From positions 1-64,000 of the forward strand of contig JANLPG010000078.1 of NCBI GenBank assembly GCA_031367105.1: a stretch of 64,000 bases of DNA, given 5' to 3'. A program made the position numbers and the translations under genes. Positions 51,175 to 60,543 of this stretch are shown here, in pieces. Within the stretch, counting starts at the first letter, position 1. Each line of letters opens with the position of its first letter. This DNA is from Palsa-1233 sp031367105 (GTDB taxonomy: Bacteria; Gemmatimonadota; Gemmatimonadetes; Gemmatimonadales; GWC2-71-9). The notes under the pieces were generated by a model. It saw only the letters and a program-made list of their open reading frames with translations, was not told the origin of the DNA and did not search any database.

Positions 51175-51673
51175 GGAGGACCTCCACCGAGCCAGCGGCA
51201 GTGAGCATCGCTGCTACCGCGGCGGCCTTGTCGGCACTGCAGGGGACGAAGACCCCGATGAGGTCGTCGCTGTACTTGGGGTGGTAAGGCCGGCCCTTCA
51301 ACGAGCGCATCGCCGAGAGAATGATGATGCCGGCCACGGTCGAGAGCGCACCGACGAGCACCATCAGTTCAAAGCCGAACACCACATACGGCGGGATCGC
51401 CGCGATCGGCTTGCCACCCACCAGCAGCGGCCAGTCGCGCGACATCCAGATGGTCATCGCAAAACCGGCGGTGCAGCCGGTCAGGCCGCCGACGAGCGTC
51501 CAGAGCCGCACCGGCGAAATCGGATCGCCAATGGCTGCTTCCAACTCGTGGTTCGGCGCGGCCGAATACACCGTCAGGTCGGTGTGACCCTCGGCCTTGA
51601 GCCCACGGATCGCGTCACAGGCGGCGTCCACGTGCTGGAACGAACCGAGGACGCCAGGCACGGTCTTCGCCAT
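51164..51673 (-). CDS. actD: Alternative complex III, subunit ActD (DUF3341)
   Basis: A 169-residue DUF3341 protein with a soluble N-terminal part (VPGVLGSFQHVDAACDAIRGL) and two transmembrane helices (TLVGGLTGCTAGFAMTIWM and FGFELMVLVGALSTVAGIIIL). It is a structural subunit of the complex. It overlaps actC by one base and actE by 11 bases. Confidence 0.92.
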   Translation of the reverse strand: MAKTVPGVLGSFQHVDAACDAIRGLKAEGHTDLTVYSAAPNHELEAAIGDPISPVRLWTLVGGLTGCTAGFAMTIWMSRDWPLLVGGKPIAAIPPYVVFGFELMVLVGALSTVAGIIILSAMRSLKGRPYHPKYSDDLIGVFVPCSADKAAAVAAMLTAAGSVEVLRDA

Positions 51674-53031
51674 CAGTGTGCCTCCCCGTGACTCTTCCGG
51701 CGCGGCATCGGGATCAGCTCCTTGAGCTCCTGGATCGCCACGATCGGGAAATTCTTGTAGAACAGGGTGAACCAGAGGCCAAACCAGCCGAAGGAACCGG
51801 CCAGCAGGAACCAGTCAGCCCAGGTCGGGTTGATCTGCCCCCAGGCATAGGGGAGGTAGTCGTTGGCCAATGACGACACGACGATGACGTAGCGCTCGAA
51901 CCACATCCCGATATTGATGAAGATCGAGATGACGAACAGCGCCGTCACATTCGTGCGGATCTTCCGGAACCAGAGCAGCTGCGAGACGAATGCGTTGCAG
52001 ATGATCATCGTCCAGCCAGCCCACCAGTTGGGGCCGAGGGCGCGGCGGAAGAAGGTGACCTGTTCAAAGGTGGAGCCGGAATACCACGCCACGAAGTATT
52101 CCATTGCGTACGCATAGAAGAGAATCGACCCGGTGAACAGTGTCAGCTTCCCGAGGTTGTCAAAGTGGTAATCGGTGATCAGGTGCTCGAACTTGAGCAC
52201 CTTCCGAAGCGGAATGATCAGCGTAAAGACCATGCCGATGCCGGAATAGATGGCCCCGGCGACGAAGTAGGGTGCGAAGATGGTGCCGTGCCAGCCGGGG
52301 ACGATCGACGAGGCGAAGTCCCACGAAACCACGGAGTGCACCGACAGCACCAGCGGGGTCGCCAAGGCCGCCAGGTAGAGATACGCCCTGGTGTAGTGGC
52401 GCCATTGCGAGTCCGCACCGGTCCAGCCGAGGGAGAGTGCCCCATAGACCTTCTTCTTCCAGCCGCTGACGTTGTCCCGGACCGCGGCAATGTCAGGAAC
52501 GAGTCCCACCATCAGGAAGGTGCTCGAGACGGTGAGGTAGGTCGAAATGGCAAAGACGTCCCAGAGCAGCGGCGACTTGAAATTCGGCCAGAGATACCGC
52601 TGGTTGGGATAGGGAAGCAGCCAGTAGAAGATCCACTCACGACCGATGTGGATGATCGGGAAGAGCGCAGCCGTCATCACGGCGAACACGGTCATCGCCT
52701 CGGTGGCACGGTAGACCGCCGTGCGCCACGGTGAGCGGAACAGGAAGAGAATGGCGGAGATCAGCGTGCCCGCGTGGCCAATTCCGACCCAGAAAACGAA
52801 TGTCGTGATATAGACCGACCACATGATCGGCGGCGCATAGCCGGCGATGCCGAGGCCGTACTTCAGCTCCGCCGTGACGGTGCCGAAGAGGACCAGCGTG
52901 AGGAAGGCCATCGTCGCGAGCAGGATGTAGTAGCCCCGCGTCGGCTTGTCGGTGATCGACCGCAAGACGTCACGCGTGACCTCGGCGTGCGTCTGGGTTG
53001 GGATGCTCGGATCGTGCGCAATCACCGCCAT
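51673..53031 (-). CDS. actC: Alternative complex III, quinol-binding membrane subunit ActC (NrfD-like)
   Basis: A 452-residue NrfD/PsrC-type membrane protein with about ten helices. Segments such as WSVYITTFVFWVGIGHAGTLISAILFLFR and GREWIFYWLLPYPNQRYLWPNF match ActC. It holds the main quinol-oxidation site and pairs with ActB. ATG 53031 is one base after the actB stop. Confidence 0.95.
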   Translation of the reverse strand: MAVIAHDPSIPTQTHAEVTRDVLRSITDKPTRGYYILLATMAFLTLVLFGTVTAELKYGLGIAGYAPPIMWSVYITTFVFWVGIGHAGTLISAILFLFRSPWRTAVYRATEAMTVFAVMTAALFPIIHIGREWIFYWLLPYPNQRYLWPNFKSPLLWDVFAISTYLTVSSTFLMVGLVPDIAAVRDNVSGWKKKVYGALSLGWTGADSQWRHYTRAYLYLAALATPLVLSVHSVVSWDFASSIVPGWHGTIFAPYFVAGAIYSGIGMVFTLIIPLRKVLKFEHLITDYHFDNLGKLTLFTGSILFYAYAMEYFVAWYSGSTFEQVTFFRRALGPNWWAGWTMIICNAFVSQLLWFRKIRTNVTALFVISIFINIGMWFERYVIVVSSLANDYLPYAWGQINPTWADWFLLAGSFGWFGLWFTLFYKNFPIVAIQELKELIPMPRRKSHGEAH

Positions 53032-53032
53032 C

Positions 53033-56000
53033 TCAGTGCTCCCCCGATCCGTGGGCCGCGGCCGGCTCGCGATGGAGCACCTTGGCGAGATAGGTGACCG
53101 CCGGACGGACGTTCGTTTCTTCGAGCATCACGTATCCTCGCGGGTCGCGCTTCCACTGGACGACGACGGACTCGGGATCCTTGACGTTCCCGAACGCCAG
53201 CGCGCCCGAGGGACAGGCCTGAGCACAGGCCGGCTTGATCTCCCCGTCCTTGAGCTCCCGGTCCTCGAGCTTGGCACTGTTCTGGGCCCCGCGAATACGC
53301 TGAATGCAAAAGGTGCACTTCTCCATTACACCGCGGGCCCGGACCGTGACCTCCGGATTGAGCTGGAGATTGAGCGGCTCCGGCCACGCCATCTCACTGT
53401 ATTTCGACCAGTTGAAATAGCGAACCTTGAAGGGACAGTTGTTGCTGCAGTACCGGGTGCCAACGCAACGGTTGTACACCTGACCGTTGAGGCCGTCGGG
53501 GGTGTGGTACGACGCATACACCGGGCAGACCGGTTCACAGGGGGCGTTGTCGCAGTGCTGACACATCACCGGTGCGAAACGCGCCTCGAGTGGCTCGCCG
53601 TTCTCGCCGCCCTCCCAGTACCGCTCGATCCGTATCCAGCTCATCTCGCGACCCTTGAAGATCTGTTCCTCGCCCACGGTCGCAATGTTGTTCTCGGCGT
53701 AGCACGCGGTGACACAAGCGGAACAGCCGGTACAGCGCGAGAGATCTACCGCCATCCCCCACTTGGGATGCGCGCCGGCGTAGTTGCCCAGCTTCGTGCG
53801 CTCAGTCTGACTTTCGTACCACCCGGCGATCGCCTCGGCTTCCTTCGGCGTATTGACTTCGTGCGCCGGGTGCCCTTCGGCCTTGATCGCCTCTTCCGGA
53901 GTCATTCCCTTGGCGGCATAGGCCAACGGCATCGCTTCGATGATGCCACGCCCGAGCTGGCGGGGGTTGCCCGACGTCTTCGACACCTTGCGGTAGTCGC
54001 CAGTGGTCCTGACCGACACCTTGGTGCTGACATAGGGCAGGAAACCTTGGCCATCAGCGGCACCGAGGAGGTCGAGTGCGTTGACTCCGCGCCCCTTGGC
54101 ATAGCGACCGTATTCGGTATGACCCAGGCCCAGCGGCATCGCCAGCACGTCCTCGCGAATGCCAGGATAGACACAGACCTGGGCGCGGATGGTGCCGTGC
54201 GGCGAGGTGAGCTCGAGGTACTCACCTTCGCGAACATCGATCCGCCTGGCCGTTTCGGGGTTGACCTCGACCCACGACTGCCAGGTGATCTTCGTCACTG
54301 GGTCGGGATTCTCGAGCAGCCAGGGCTTGTTGGTGCCCCGGCCATCGTGATACATCGAACTGGGGAACGGAAGAAAGACGAACTCGCCGGTCCCATCGAA
54401 GGTCGGCGGTGCGGCCGTGATCGTCGTGGCCCCCGCGACCAGCGCCACGGCGGCTGTCGGCGCCGCGCCATAGACACCACCGCGGCTGAGCGAGTCGCGC
54501 CAGTAGCTGTCGAAGTCGCCGGCTGGCGCAGCCTTCTGCCACTCGCTCTTGAGGTGGGCCTCGAAGCTGGGCGCGGAGAAGGCGGCGAGCGAGCCGCCGG
54601 CGATCTGGGCGGCCTTGAGGAGGACATCGCCGGTGTGCATTCCGGCGAACACCGGCTCGACCACCGGCTGCAGCAAGCCGACTATGCCGTCGCGCGGACG
54701 GAAGTCATCCCAGCGCTCGAGCGCGTGCAGATTGGGCAGGATCAGGTCACAGGCCGCCGCCGTCTCATCCAGAATTGATGCGGTAGAGATCTTATAGGGC
54801 ACCTTGGCGAACGCCTCGGCGAACTTCCCACTCCGGGGCAGCGCGTAGAGCGGATTGGCCTCGTGCACCAGCACCACCTGGAGCTGCCCGGCGCGCATCG
54901 ATTCGAACAGCGACAGCACGTCGCCATAGCCGGAGGCCGAGGCAGGAGCGGCCCCGAAGAGCACGGTCTTGCCGACGTTGCCAGCGGCCTCGTTGAGCAG
55001 GTTCACGGCGCGACAGAGTTCGATCGCGCCGCGGTGCTGCGCCGCCACGCCGCCGGCCACGGCCAGCGACGGCGATGCAGCCGCGAAGGCCTCTCCGAGG
55101 GCGGTCAGTTGTACGACGGTGAGACCGGTGGCCTTGGCCACCTGCTCTGGCGCATACGCCGAGAGCGCGCCCGCCAGCGCGCTACCGCGCCTGGCGGCGA
55201 CCACCTGGGCCATCGCGAGGGCAACCATCACCTCGCTGCCCGCAGGGACGTTCAGCCACTCATCTGCGTTCGCCGCGGTGAGTGAGAGCCGTGGCCCGAC
55301 GAAGACGTGCTTCGACATCGTGCCATCGTGGAAGCCGTGCGACTGCGCGAAGCCACGCTGCTGCTCGACCACCGGGCCCCAGGTTTCGAGGAAATCGGCA
55401 CCGAACGAGACGATGTACCGGGCATTGGCGAAGTCGTACACCGGCAGATCGGTGCGGCCCCAGCTCTGCGCATTGGCCTTGCGCTCGGCCTCGCGCGCGA
55501 AGGGCTCCCAGTGGACCACCTTGCCGCCCGCCGCACCGACCCACTGTTCCATCAGGGTGGAGAACGTCGAGGGGCCGTAGCCGTTGATCGCCGCCACCTT
55601 CCCGTTGGCAGCGAGGAACTTGGCGGCGACCCGCGAGGCGGCATCGTTCCACGAGATCGCATCGAAGCCACCGGCTGCGTTCCGTGCCATCGGACCGGCG
55701 AGGCGATCGGGGTTGTAGAGCCCCTGGAGTCCAGCCTGACCGCGGCTGCACAGCGTCCCGGCGTTGATCGGATGCTCGGCGTTGCCCTCGAGCTTGATGG
55801 GGCGGGCCTCGCGCGTCTTGACCGCGAGCCCACAGCCTGCGCTGCACTCGGTGCAGGTGCTGGCATACCAGGTTGCCACGCCAGGGACCTGCTGCTCCGA
55901 CTGGACCAGATAGGGCACCAGCTTGGCGACCTTGTCCGTGGAGCAACCGGAGAGCGCGGCAGCACCGGCGCCGGTCACGCCCAACACCTTGAGGAATTGC

Positions 56001-56071
56001 CGTCGATCGACGCCGGACGTCTCGCTCTCGTCGGCCATCGCCGCTCCGTGGTCGGGATGTCTGGTCGTCAT
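53033..56071 (-). CDS. actB: Alternative complex III, fused Mo-like/iron-sulfur subunit ActB
   Basis: A 1012-residue fusion. A Tat-like signal (DRRQFLKVLGVTGAG) starts a molybdopterin-oxidoreductase-like part (CTECSAGCGL plus a distant Cys for one cluster; in the family the Mo cofactor is lost), followed from about residue 760 by a four-cluster ferredoxin domain: CTGCSACVTAC, CQHCDNAPCEPVC, CVGTRYCSNNC and CTFCIQ/CAQACP motifs. Such fusions carry electrons from ActC quinol to the heme subunits. ATG 56071 is one base after the actA stop; ATG 56038 is an alternative that keeps the Tat motif. Confidence 0.95.
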   Translation of the reverse strand: MTTRHPDHGAAMADESETSGVDRRQFLKVLGVTGAGAAALSGCSTDKVAKLVPYLVQSEQQVPGVATWYASTCTECSAGCGLAVKTREARPIKLEGNAEHPINAGTLCSRGQAGLQGLYNPDRLAGPMARNAAGGFDAISWNDAASRVAAKFLAANGKVAAINGYGPSTFSTLMEQWVGAAGGKVVHWEPFAREAERKANAQSWGRTDLPVYDFANARYIVSFGADFLETWGPVVEQQRGFAQSHGFHDGTMSKHVFVGPRLSLTAANADEWLNVPAGSEVMVALAMAQVVAARRGSALAGALSAYAPEQVAKATGLTVVQLTALGEAFAAASPSLAVAGGVAAQHRGAIELCRAVNLLNEAAGNVGKTVLFGAAPASASGYGDVLSLFESMRAGQLQVVLVHEANPLYALPRSGKFAEAFAKVPYKISTASILDETAAACDLILPNLHALERWDDFRPRDGIVGLLQPVVEPVFAGMHTGDVLLKAAQIAGGSLAAFSAPSFEAHLKSEWQKAAPAGDFDSYWRDSLSRGGVYGAAPTAAVALVAGATTITAAPPTFDGTGEFVFLPFPSSMYHDGRGTNKPWLLENPDPVTKITWQSWVEVNPETARRIDVREGEYLELTSPHGTIRAQVCVYPGIREDVLAMPLGLGHTEYGRYAKGRGVNALDLLGAADGQGFLPYVSTKVSVRTTGDYRKVSKTSGNPRQLGRGIIEAMPLAYAAKGMTPEEAIKAEGHPAHEVNTPKEAEAIAGWYESQTERTKLGNYAGAHPKWGMAVDLSRCTGCSACVTACYAENNIATVGEEQIFKGREMSWIRIERYWEGGENGEPLEARFAPVMCQHCDNAPCEPVCPVYASYHTPDGLNGQVYNRCVGTRYCSNNCPFKVRYFNWSKYSEMAWPEPLNLQLNPEVTVRARGVMEKCTFCIQRIRGAQNSAKLEDRELKDGEIKPACAQACPSGALAFGNVKDPESVVVQWKRDPRGYVMLEETNVRPAVTYLAKVLHREPAAAHGSGEH

Positions 56072-56072
56072 A

Positions 56073-56648
56073 TCAGTAGTGGCAGACAGAGCAATCGCGC
56101 GACACCTTCCGCTCGATATGGCAGCTGATGCAGAAACCCATATTGTTCACGTTATTGACCTGGTAGACCTGCGACATCCGCGAAACGTTGCCATGGCAGG
56201 AGGCGCAGGCCGCGGGGCCGAGCGCCTTGATGTGCCGCTGGTGGGGGAAGTGCACGTGCCGCGCGACGTTGTGCACCCGGACCCACTCCACCGGCTGCCT
56301 GGCACTCCAGGCCGCCTTCAGTTTGCTGATCTCGGCCTTGTTGGCGGCGCTCTTGCCGGCGATGGCGATGTGACAACCCATACAGGTCTGCATACTCGGG
56401 ACGCCGGGCTCCGACGAGACACCAACGGAGTAGTGGCAGTACTGGCATTGCATCTTGAGCTGGCCAGCGTGGATGTCGTGTCGGAAGAAAATCGGCTGTT
56501 GAGGGCCTTTGAGAGACCCCGAATCCGCCGCACTGAGCGCCGCGGGTCCGGTCGCGGCCTTCTGCGCGACGACCGGGAGCGGGGCGAGCGCCGTCAGGGC
56601 CGCTGCCATCGCCACAACGCCGAGTGCATGGACGAACCGCTTGAGCAT
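56073..56648 (-). CDS. actA: Alternative complex III, pentaheme cytochrome c subunit ActA
   Basis: A 191-residue cytochrome with a signal or membrane anchor (ALGVVAMAAALTALAPLPVVA) and exactly five CxxCH motifs: CQYCH, CMGCH, CASCH, CISCH and CSVCH. Several additional His (RHVHFPHQRH) can supply distal ligands. It is the first gene of actABCDEF. I could not place a promoter in the 83 bases upstream. Confidence 0.95.
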   Translation of the reverse strand: MLKRFVHALGVVAMAAALTALAPLPVVAQKAATGPAALSAADSGSLKGPQQPIFFRHDIHAGQLKMQCQYCHYSVGVSSEPGVPSMQTCMGCHIAIAGKSAANKAEISKLKAAWSARQPVEWVRVHNVARHVHFPHQRHIKALGPAACASCHGNVSRMSQVYQVNNVNNMGFCISCHIERKVSRDCSVCHY

Positions 56649-56731
56649 ATCTGCTGACCGCCGATGAGGATCCGAGCCGGGTGCAACTCCTTGCCGGGCG
56701 CAAAGCTAGCCGATGACGGGGGTCCGTTCAA

Positions 56732-57565
56732 CTACGCCGGACCCGGGTCATCCACAGCGTCGGCTTCCGGCCCGGAAGATTGGCCGTTCCGACGACGCAC
56801 CAGGGGGGGGAGGAGTCCCTTCCGGCGGAGGAAATGACCAATCTCGAGGCCGATCGCGCGGAAGAGGCCGGCCTCGCGGACGTCAAGATCGGCTCGGAAG
56901 ATGACCTCACGAAAGCCCCGCATCACCAGGTCGGCCTGGCGTTTCTTGAAGAACTCGATGGCGTGCATCGAGGCCTCCCAGTCGGCAAAGAGGGCTTCGA
57001 GTTCCCGGTGTGTGGTTGGCCCGGCGGCGTGTCGCGGCGGCTTCAGTGGAATCTGGTCACCCCCACGGGCCACCCAGGTCTCGTACCCCATCACCGCCCA
57101 GGCCTGCGCCAGGTTGAGCGAGGTGTATTCCGGGTTGGCGCTGATAGTCACCAGCTCGGCGCAGCGGTCCAGCTCTTCGTTGGTCAGGCCGTGATCCTCG
57201 CGGCCGGCCAGGATCCCGACCTTCCCCCCGCGACTCCGATCCACCAGCTCCACCGCGGCCTCCCGGGGGCGCAGCGTGGTGCGCTTGGCGGTGCGCTCGC
57301 GCCCCGTCAGCGCCTGGACATAGGTGAGATCCGCGAAGGCGTCATCGATGGTGTCGTGGATCGTCATCCGTTCGAGGACGTCGGCCGTGTTATGCGCCAC
57401 GCCCTCGATCCGGTAGAGGTCGACCGGGCATTCCGGAGCGACGAGGCGAATTTCGGTCACGCCGAAGTTCTTCGCGACCCGGACGCAGGAGGCGAGGTTG
57501 ACCAGATCCTGGACGGCGACCAGCACCAGTACCGGTGCCGGAGGCATTTCGCGCTCTCGCTTCAT
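56732..57565 (-). CDS. SPOUT-family RNA 2'-O-methyltransferase (TrmJ/TrmH-like)
   Basis: A 277-residue SpoU/TrmH-family enzyme. The N-terminal part has VLVAVQDLVNLASCVRVAKNFGV; the knot region has KVGILAGREDHGLTNEELDRC, ISANPEYTSLNLAQAWAVMGYE, the SAM-binding motifs. The length and C-terminal helical extension fit TrmJ, which methylates nucleotide 32 of tRNA. ATG 57565 overlaps the stop of the upstream dehydrogenase gene. Substrate identity is inferred. Confidence 0.92.
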   Translation of the reverse strand: MKREREMPPAPVLVLVAVQDLVNLASCVRVAKNFGVTEIRLVAPECPVDLYRIEGVAHNTADVLERMTIHDTIDDAFADLTYVQALTGRERTAKRTTLRPREAAVELVDRSRGGKVGILAGREDHGLTNEELDRCAELVTISANPEYTSLNLAQAWAVMGYETWVARGGDQIPLKPPRHAAGPTTHRELEALFADWEASMHAIEFFKKRQADLVMRGFREVIFRADLDVREAGLFRAIGLEIGHFLRRKGLLPPLVRRRNGQSSGPEADAVDDPGPA

Positions 57566-58452
57566 CCGCGCAGGGCTACTCCACCGCGCCGCTCAGCGTC
57601 GCGGAAGGGGTCGAGGTAATCGGCCTGCTCACCCAGTTCGGCGCGGAGCACTCGGCAACGCTCCCGCGCGGCGGCAAGGACCGGATCGGGCACCCCCATT
57701 TCGCGGGCCAGGTCGTGCGCGATCCCGATGTCCTTCTCCAGCAGCGCGAGCCGGAAGAGCTTCGGGAAGGCGCCGGTGAGGACCCGCTCAGGAACCAGCA
57801 CTTCGCTGACGAAGCTACGCCCGCTGGAAGCGTTGATCACATCGAGCACGTCCCGGGGGGCGAGACCGGCCCTGGCGAGCGTCACCAGCCCCTCGGAGAG
57901 CGCCAGGATATTCAAGGCAAGCAAGCCATTGTTGACCGCCTTGACGGCGTGCCCTGCCCCGACGGGACCAAGATGGATCACCTTGGTCGCGAAAGCGGAC
58001 ACCACCTGCCGGGCGCGGGCGACGTCGGCGTCGCTGCCACCGCACATCACCGTCAGGGTGCCCTTGGCAGCCAGCGGCGGCCCGCCGCTCAGCGGTGCGT
58101 CGACGAAGCCGACCCCCCGCTCGGCGAGCCGCGCCGCGATGGCGCGAGAGGTTGCCGGGTCACCCGAGGTACAGTCAACCACGAGCGCGCCGGGCGCGAG
58201 CGACGTCAGCAGCCCCTCCGGGCCATCCAGCAACGCTGCCACTTCGGCGGAGGTGGGCAGGCAGGTCACAATCGCCTCGACGCCCTCGGCCAGTTCGCGC
58301 AGCGAATTGGCCTGATTCGCGAGTGGGTGCGTCGCGACGAAGGCCTGGGAAGTGGCCGCAGTGCGGTTCCAGACCTTCAGTTCGTGCACTTCGGCCAGCC
58401 GTGCCGCCATCGGGGTACCGATGGCGCCGAGGCCGGCAAAACCGATCCGCAT
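57562..58452 (-). CDS. 3-hydroxyisobutyrate dehydrogenase-family oxidoreductase
   Basis: A 296-residue beta-hydroxyacid dehydrogenase. The NAD(P) motif is IGFAGLGAIGTPMAARL, the substrate motif DAPLSGGPPLAAKGTLTVMCGG, and the catalytic Lys is in GAGHAVKAVNNGLLALN. The family reduces or oxidises 3-hydroxyisobutyrate, tartronate semialdehyde or succinic semialdehyde. Valine degradation would fit with the 2-oxo acid dehydrogenase elsewhere in the window, but this is speculation. ATG 58452 is 38 bases from the divergent dinB start. Confidence 0.94.
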   Translation of the reverse strand: MRIGFAGLGAIGTPMAARLAEVHELKVWNRTAATSQAFVATHPLANQANSLRELAEGVEAIVTCLPTSAEVAALLDGPEGLLTSLAPGALVVDCTSGDPATSRAIAARLAERGVGFVDAPLSGGPPLAAKGTLTVMCGGSDADVARARQVVSAFATKVIHLGPVGAGHAVKAVNNGLLALNILALSEGLVTLARAGLAPRDVLDVINASSGRSFVSEVLVPERVLTGAFPKLFRLALLEKDIGIAHDLAREMGVPDPVLAAARERCRVLRAELGEQADYLDPFRDAERRGGVALRG

Positions 58453-58476
58453 CCGGGCTCCGGGAGTTCGAGACGC

Positions 58477-58482
58477 TAGAAT
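58477..58482 (+). promoter_or_regulatory. Possible -10 element of dinB
   Basis: TAGAAT matches the TATAAT consensus at five of six positions and lies 9 bases before the dinB ATG, so a transcript from it would be leaderless or nearly so. No good -35 box or LexA-type operator is visible in the 38-base gap. Confidence 0.25.
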
Positions 58483-58490
58483 GTACGGCC

Positions 58491-59684
58491 ATGGCGATCC
58501 GAATCCTCCACGTCGATCTCGATGCGTTCTTCGTCGAGGTCTGCCGGCAGCAGCAACCGGCCCTCCGCGAGGTGGAGTTGCTGGTGGTTGGCGGACGCCG
58601 CGAGTCCCGCGGCGTCGTGCAATCGGCCAGCTATGGCGCACGCAAATTCGGGGTTCGATCCGGAATGCCGATCGGCCAAGCAGTGCGGCTCTGCCCCGAT
58701 GCGACCTTTGTACGCGGTGAATTTGCGCACTACCGTGCGGCCTCGCGGGCGGTGCGGCGGGTGCTCGAGGAGCACGCACCGCTGGTCGTGATGACCGGCC
58801 TGGATGAGGGTTATCTCGATTTCAGCGGTACCGATCTCCTGCATCCCGTCTCGCTGCTCGGGGTGGCGACGACGATCCGCCGGGCCGTGTCGGCGGCGGT
58901 CGGGCTGGACTGCTCCATCGGAATCGGTCCCAACCGGATGATCGCCAAGCTTGCGAGCGACTACGCGAAGCCCCGGGGGATCTGCGAGGTGCGCGAAGGG
59001 TGGGAGGAGCGATTTGTGGCCGGCCTGCCCCTGGCCGCCCTGCCGGGAATCGGCCCGAAGAGCTCCCGGCGGCTGCAGGAACTGGGACTCGAAAACGTCG
59101 CCCAGGTGCAGGCAATGGCAGTCGAAGAGCTGGCCCGGTTGCTCGGCCGCGAGGAGGCGGCGGCGCTCGCCCGACGCGCAACCGGCCGCGGGGGTCTGAC
59201 GCTTCGCCCGCACGGCGTACCAAAGTCGGTGAGCCGGGAGACCACATTCGGGCGCGATGTGCGCACGCTGGCCGAACTGGACCGGGTGCTGCTGCTGTTG
59301 ACGGCGCGAATGGCCGGTCAACTTCGTGACGAGGGGCTGGTCGCCGGTGCGGTGGTGCTCAAATTGCGACACGGTGATTTCGTGACCGTGACGCGACGCA
59401 AGTCGCTCACCTCGCCGAGCGCGTTCGACGAGGAATTGATCGCGGCGGCTCGAGGGCTGCTCGGCCCAGCGTTCAGCGCGGCCGACGCCCGGCGGCAGGG
59501 GGTACGCCTGCTGGGGATCGCGGCGAGCAGCCTCACGCCAGCGGAGGCCCCCGACCTGTTCGAATCGGCCGATCGCGGCCGTCGCCGGGAGGTGGTGCGC
59601 GCCGTCGATGCAGTGCGGGCACGGTTCGGCTTCGAGGCGCTGCAGAGCGGTCGCCTGGTCAAACCGCCCGGGCGGGCGGATTAG
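58491..59684 (+). CDS. dinB: DNA polymerase IV (Y-family, DinB)
   Basis: A 397-residue translesion polymerase. The catalytic carboxylates are in HVDLDAFFVEV (Asp9/Asp11) and GLDEGYLDFS; SASYGARKFGVRSGMPIGQA, IGIGPNRMIAKLASDYAKP and a HhH segment (LPGIGPKSSRRLQELGL) are typical. The C-terminal little-finger domain starts about 240 (SVSRETTFGRDV). No beta-clamp peptide was identified at the extreme C-terminus. ATG 58491 is used; the long upstream open frame is antisense to the dehydrogenase. Confidence 0.95.
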   Translation: MAIRILHVDLDAFFVEVCRQQQPALREVELLVVGGRRESRGVVQSASYGARKFGVRSGMPIGQAVRLCPDATFVRGEFAHYRAASRAVRRVLEEHAPLVVMTGLDEGYLDFSGTDLLHPVSLLGVATTIRRAVSAAVGLDCSIGIGPNRMIAKLASDYAKPRGICEVREGWEERFVAGLPLAALPGIGPKSSRRLQELGLENVAQVQAMAVEELARLLGREEAAALARRATGRGGLTLRPHGVPKSVSRETTFGRDVRTLAELDRVLLLLTARMAGQLRDEGLVAGAVVLKLRHGDFVTVTRRKSLTSPSAFDEELIAAARGLLGPAFSAADARRQGVRLLGIAASSLTPAEAPDLFESADRGRRREVVRAVDAVRARFGFEALQSGRLVKPPGRAD

Positions 59685-59725
59685 CTTTCGACGTCCGCGG
59701 AGTAAGACTTCACCGGGAGCAGGCG

Positions 59726-60121
59726 ATGGCAACAGCAGAGGGGCGTACGATTCCGTTCGTGGGACCCGAGGCAATCGAGGCCGCGGTGCTGGAGACCTTT
59801 CCCTACGATGGACCCCAGCAGGAGATCGTGACCACCACCGGTGAGTTCAGCGCAGTCTGTCCGTTCAGTGGCCTTCCGGACATCGCGACACTCACGCTGC
59901 GCTACGTGCCGAGCGATCGTTGCATCGAGCTGAAGAGTCTCAAGTACTATGTGATGAGTTACCGGAATGTCGGGATCTTCCAGGAGCATGCCACGGCACG
60001 ACTCGCGCAGGATCTGCAGCAGGTGCTCCACGCCAGAACCCTGACCATCACGACGCTCTATAATGTGCGAGGCGGGTTCGAGACCACTTGCAGCGTGACG
60101 TTGCCGAGCCAGCCACTGTAG
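59726..60121 (+). CDS. queF: NADPH-dependent 7-cyano-7-deazaguanine reductase QueF
   Basis: A 131-residue short (unimodular) QueF. The active-site Cys45 is in SAVCPFSGLPD with Asp52, and the substrate/NADPH motif ELKSLKYYVMSYRN and the FQEHATARL segment are both present. It makes preQ1, a precursor of queuosine in tRNA. No preQ1 riboswitch or other que genes are seen nearby. Confidence 0.96.
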   Translation: MATAEGRTIPFVGPEAIEAAVLETFPYDGPQQEIVTTTGEFSAVCPFSGLPDIATLTLRYVPSDRCIELKSLKYYVMSYRNVGIFQEHATARLAQDLQQVLHARTLTITTLYNVRGGFETTCSVTLPSQPL

Positions 60122-60403
60122 CCCCACGAGGTCCCCCGATCGCCTTCTCCTCCGAGTCCGTTGCGCTGCAGGAACTGCTGCTCGGTCACTACTCGCTGGA
60201 ACGCGAGCTGGGTCGTGGTGAGATGGGTACGGTCTTTCTCGCTCGTGACATCCGGCTCGAACGACCGGTCGCACTGAAGGTGTTGCATCCCGCGCTCGCG
60301 AAGTCGACCTGCTGGAGGAGTTGGGCGGACACCGGAAGCTCCGCACGCTGCTGCGGCCCGGGCAGGGCGCCGGAATCACCCCGACCCCCGACCCTGTCTA
60401 GCG
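60122..60403 (+). pseudogene. Decayed serine/threonine protein kinase remnant
   Basis: Directly after QueF, one frame encodes the start of a kinase N-lobe: LLGHYSLERELGRGEMGTVF (Gly-rich ATP loop) and ERPVALKVLHPALA (Lys motif). At about 60300 the kinase sequence stops; a different frame then reads EVDLLEELGGHRKLRTLL and ends at a stop at 60403, which looks like the C-terminus of a longer protein. The kinase activation loop, catalytic HRD and DFG motifs are absent. An internal deletion with frame loss is the simplest reading. No start codon with a good ribosome site precedes it. Confidence 0.7.
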
Positions 60404-60543
60404 ACGCAATCGGGTTGCTGCCTTGCGAACGCCGTGGTCCGGAGATAACTTGCTAGCCGACAAGCAAGCCAACCGAGGCCGCCCTGCCCCGTATCGCTGC
60501 GGCACCCAGCAAGACCCGCGACGCCGAGCGTACCCGCTCGGCG

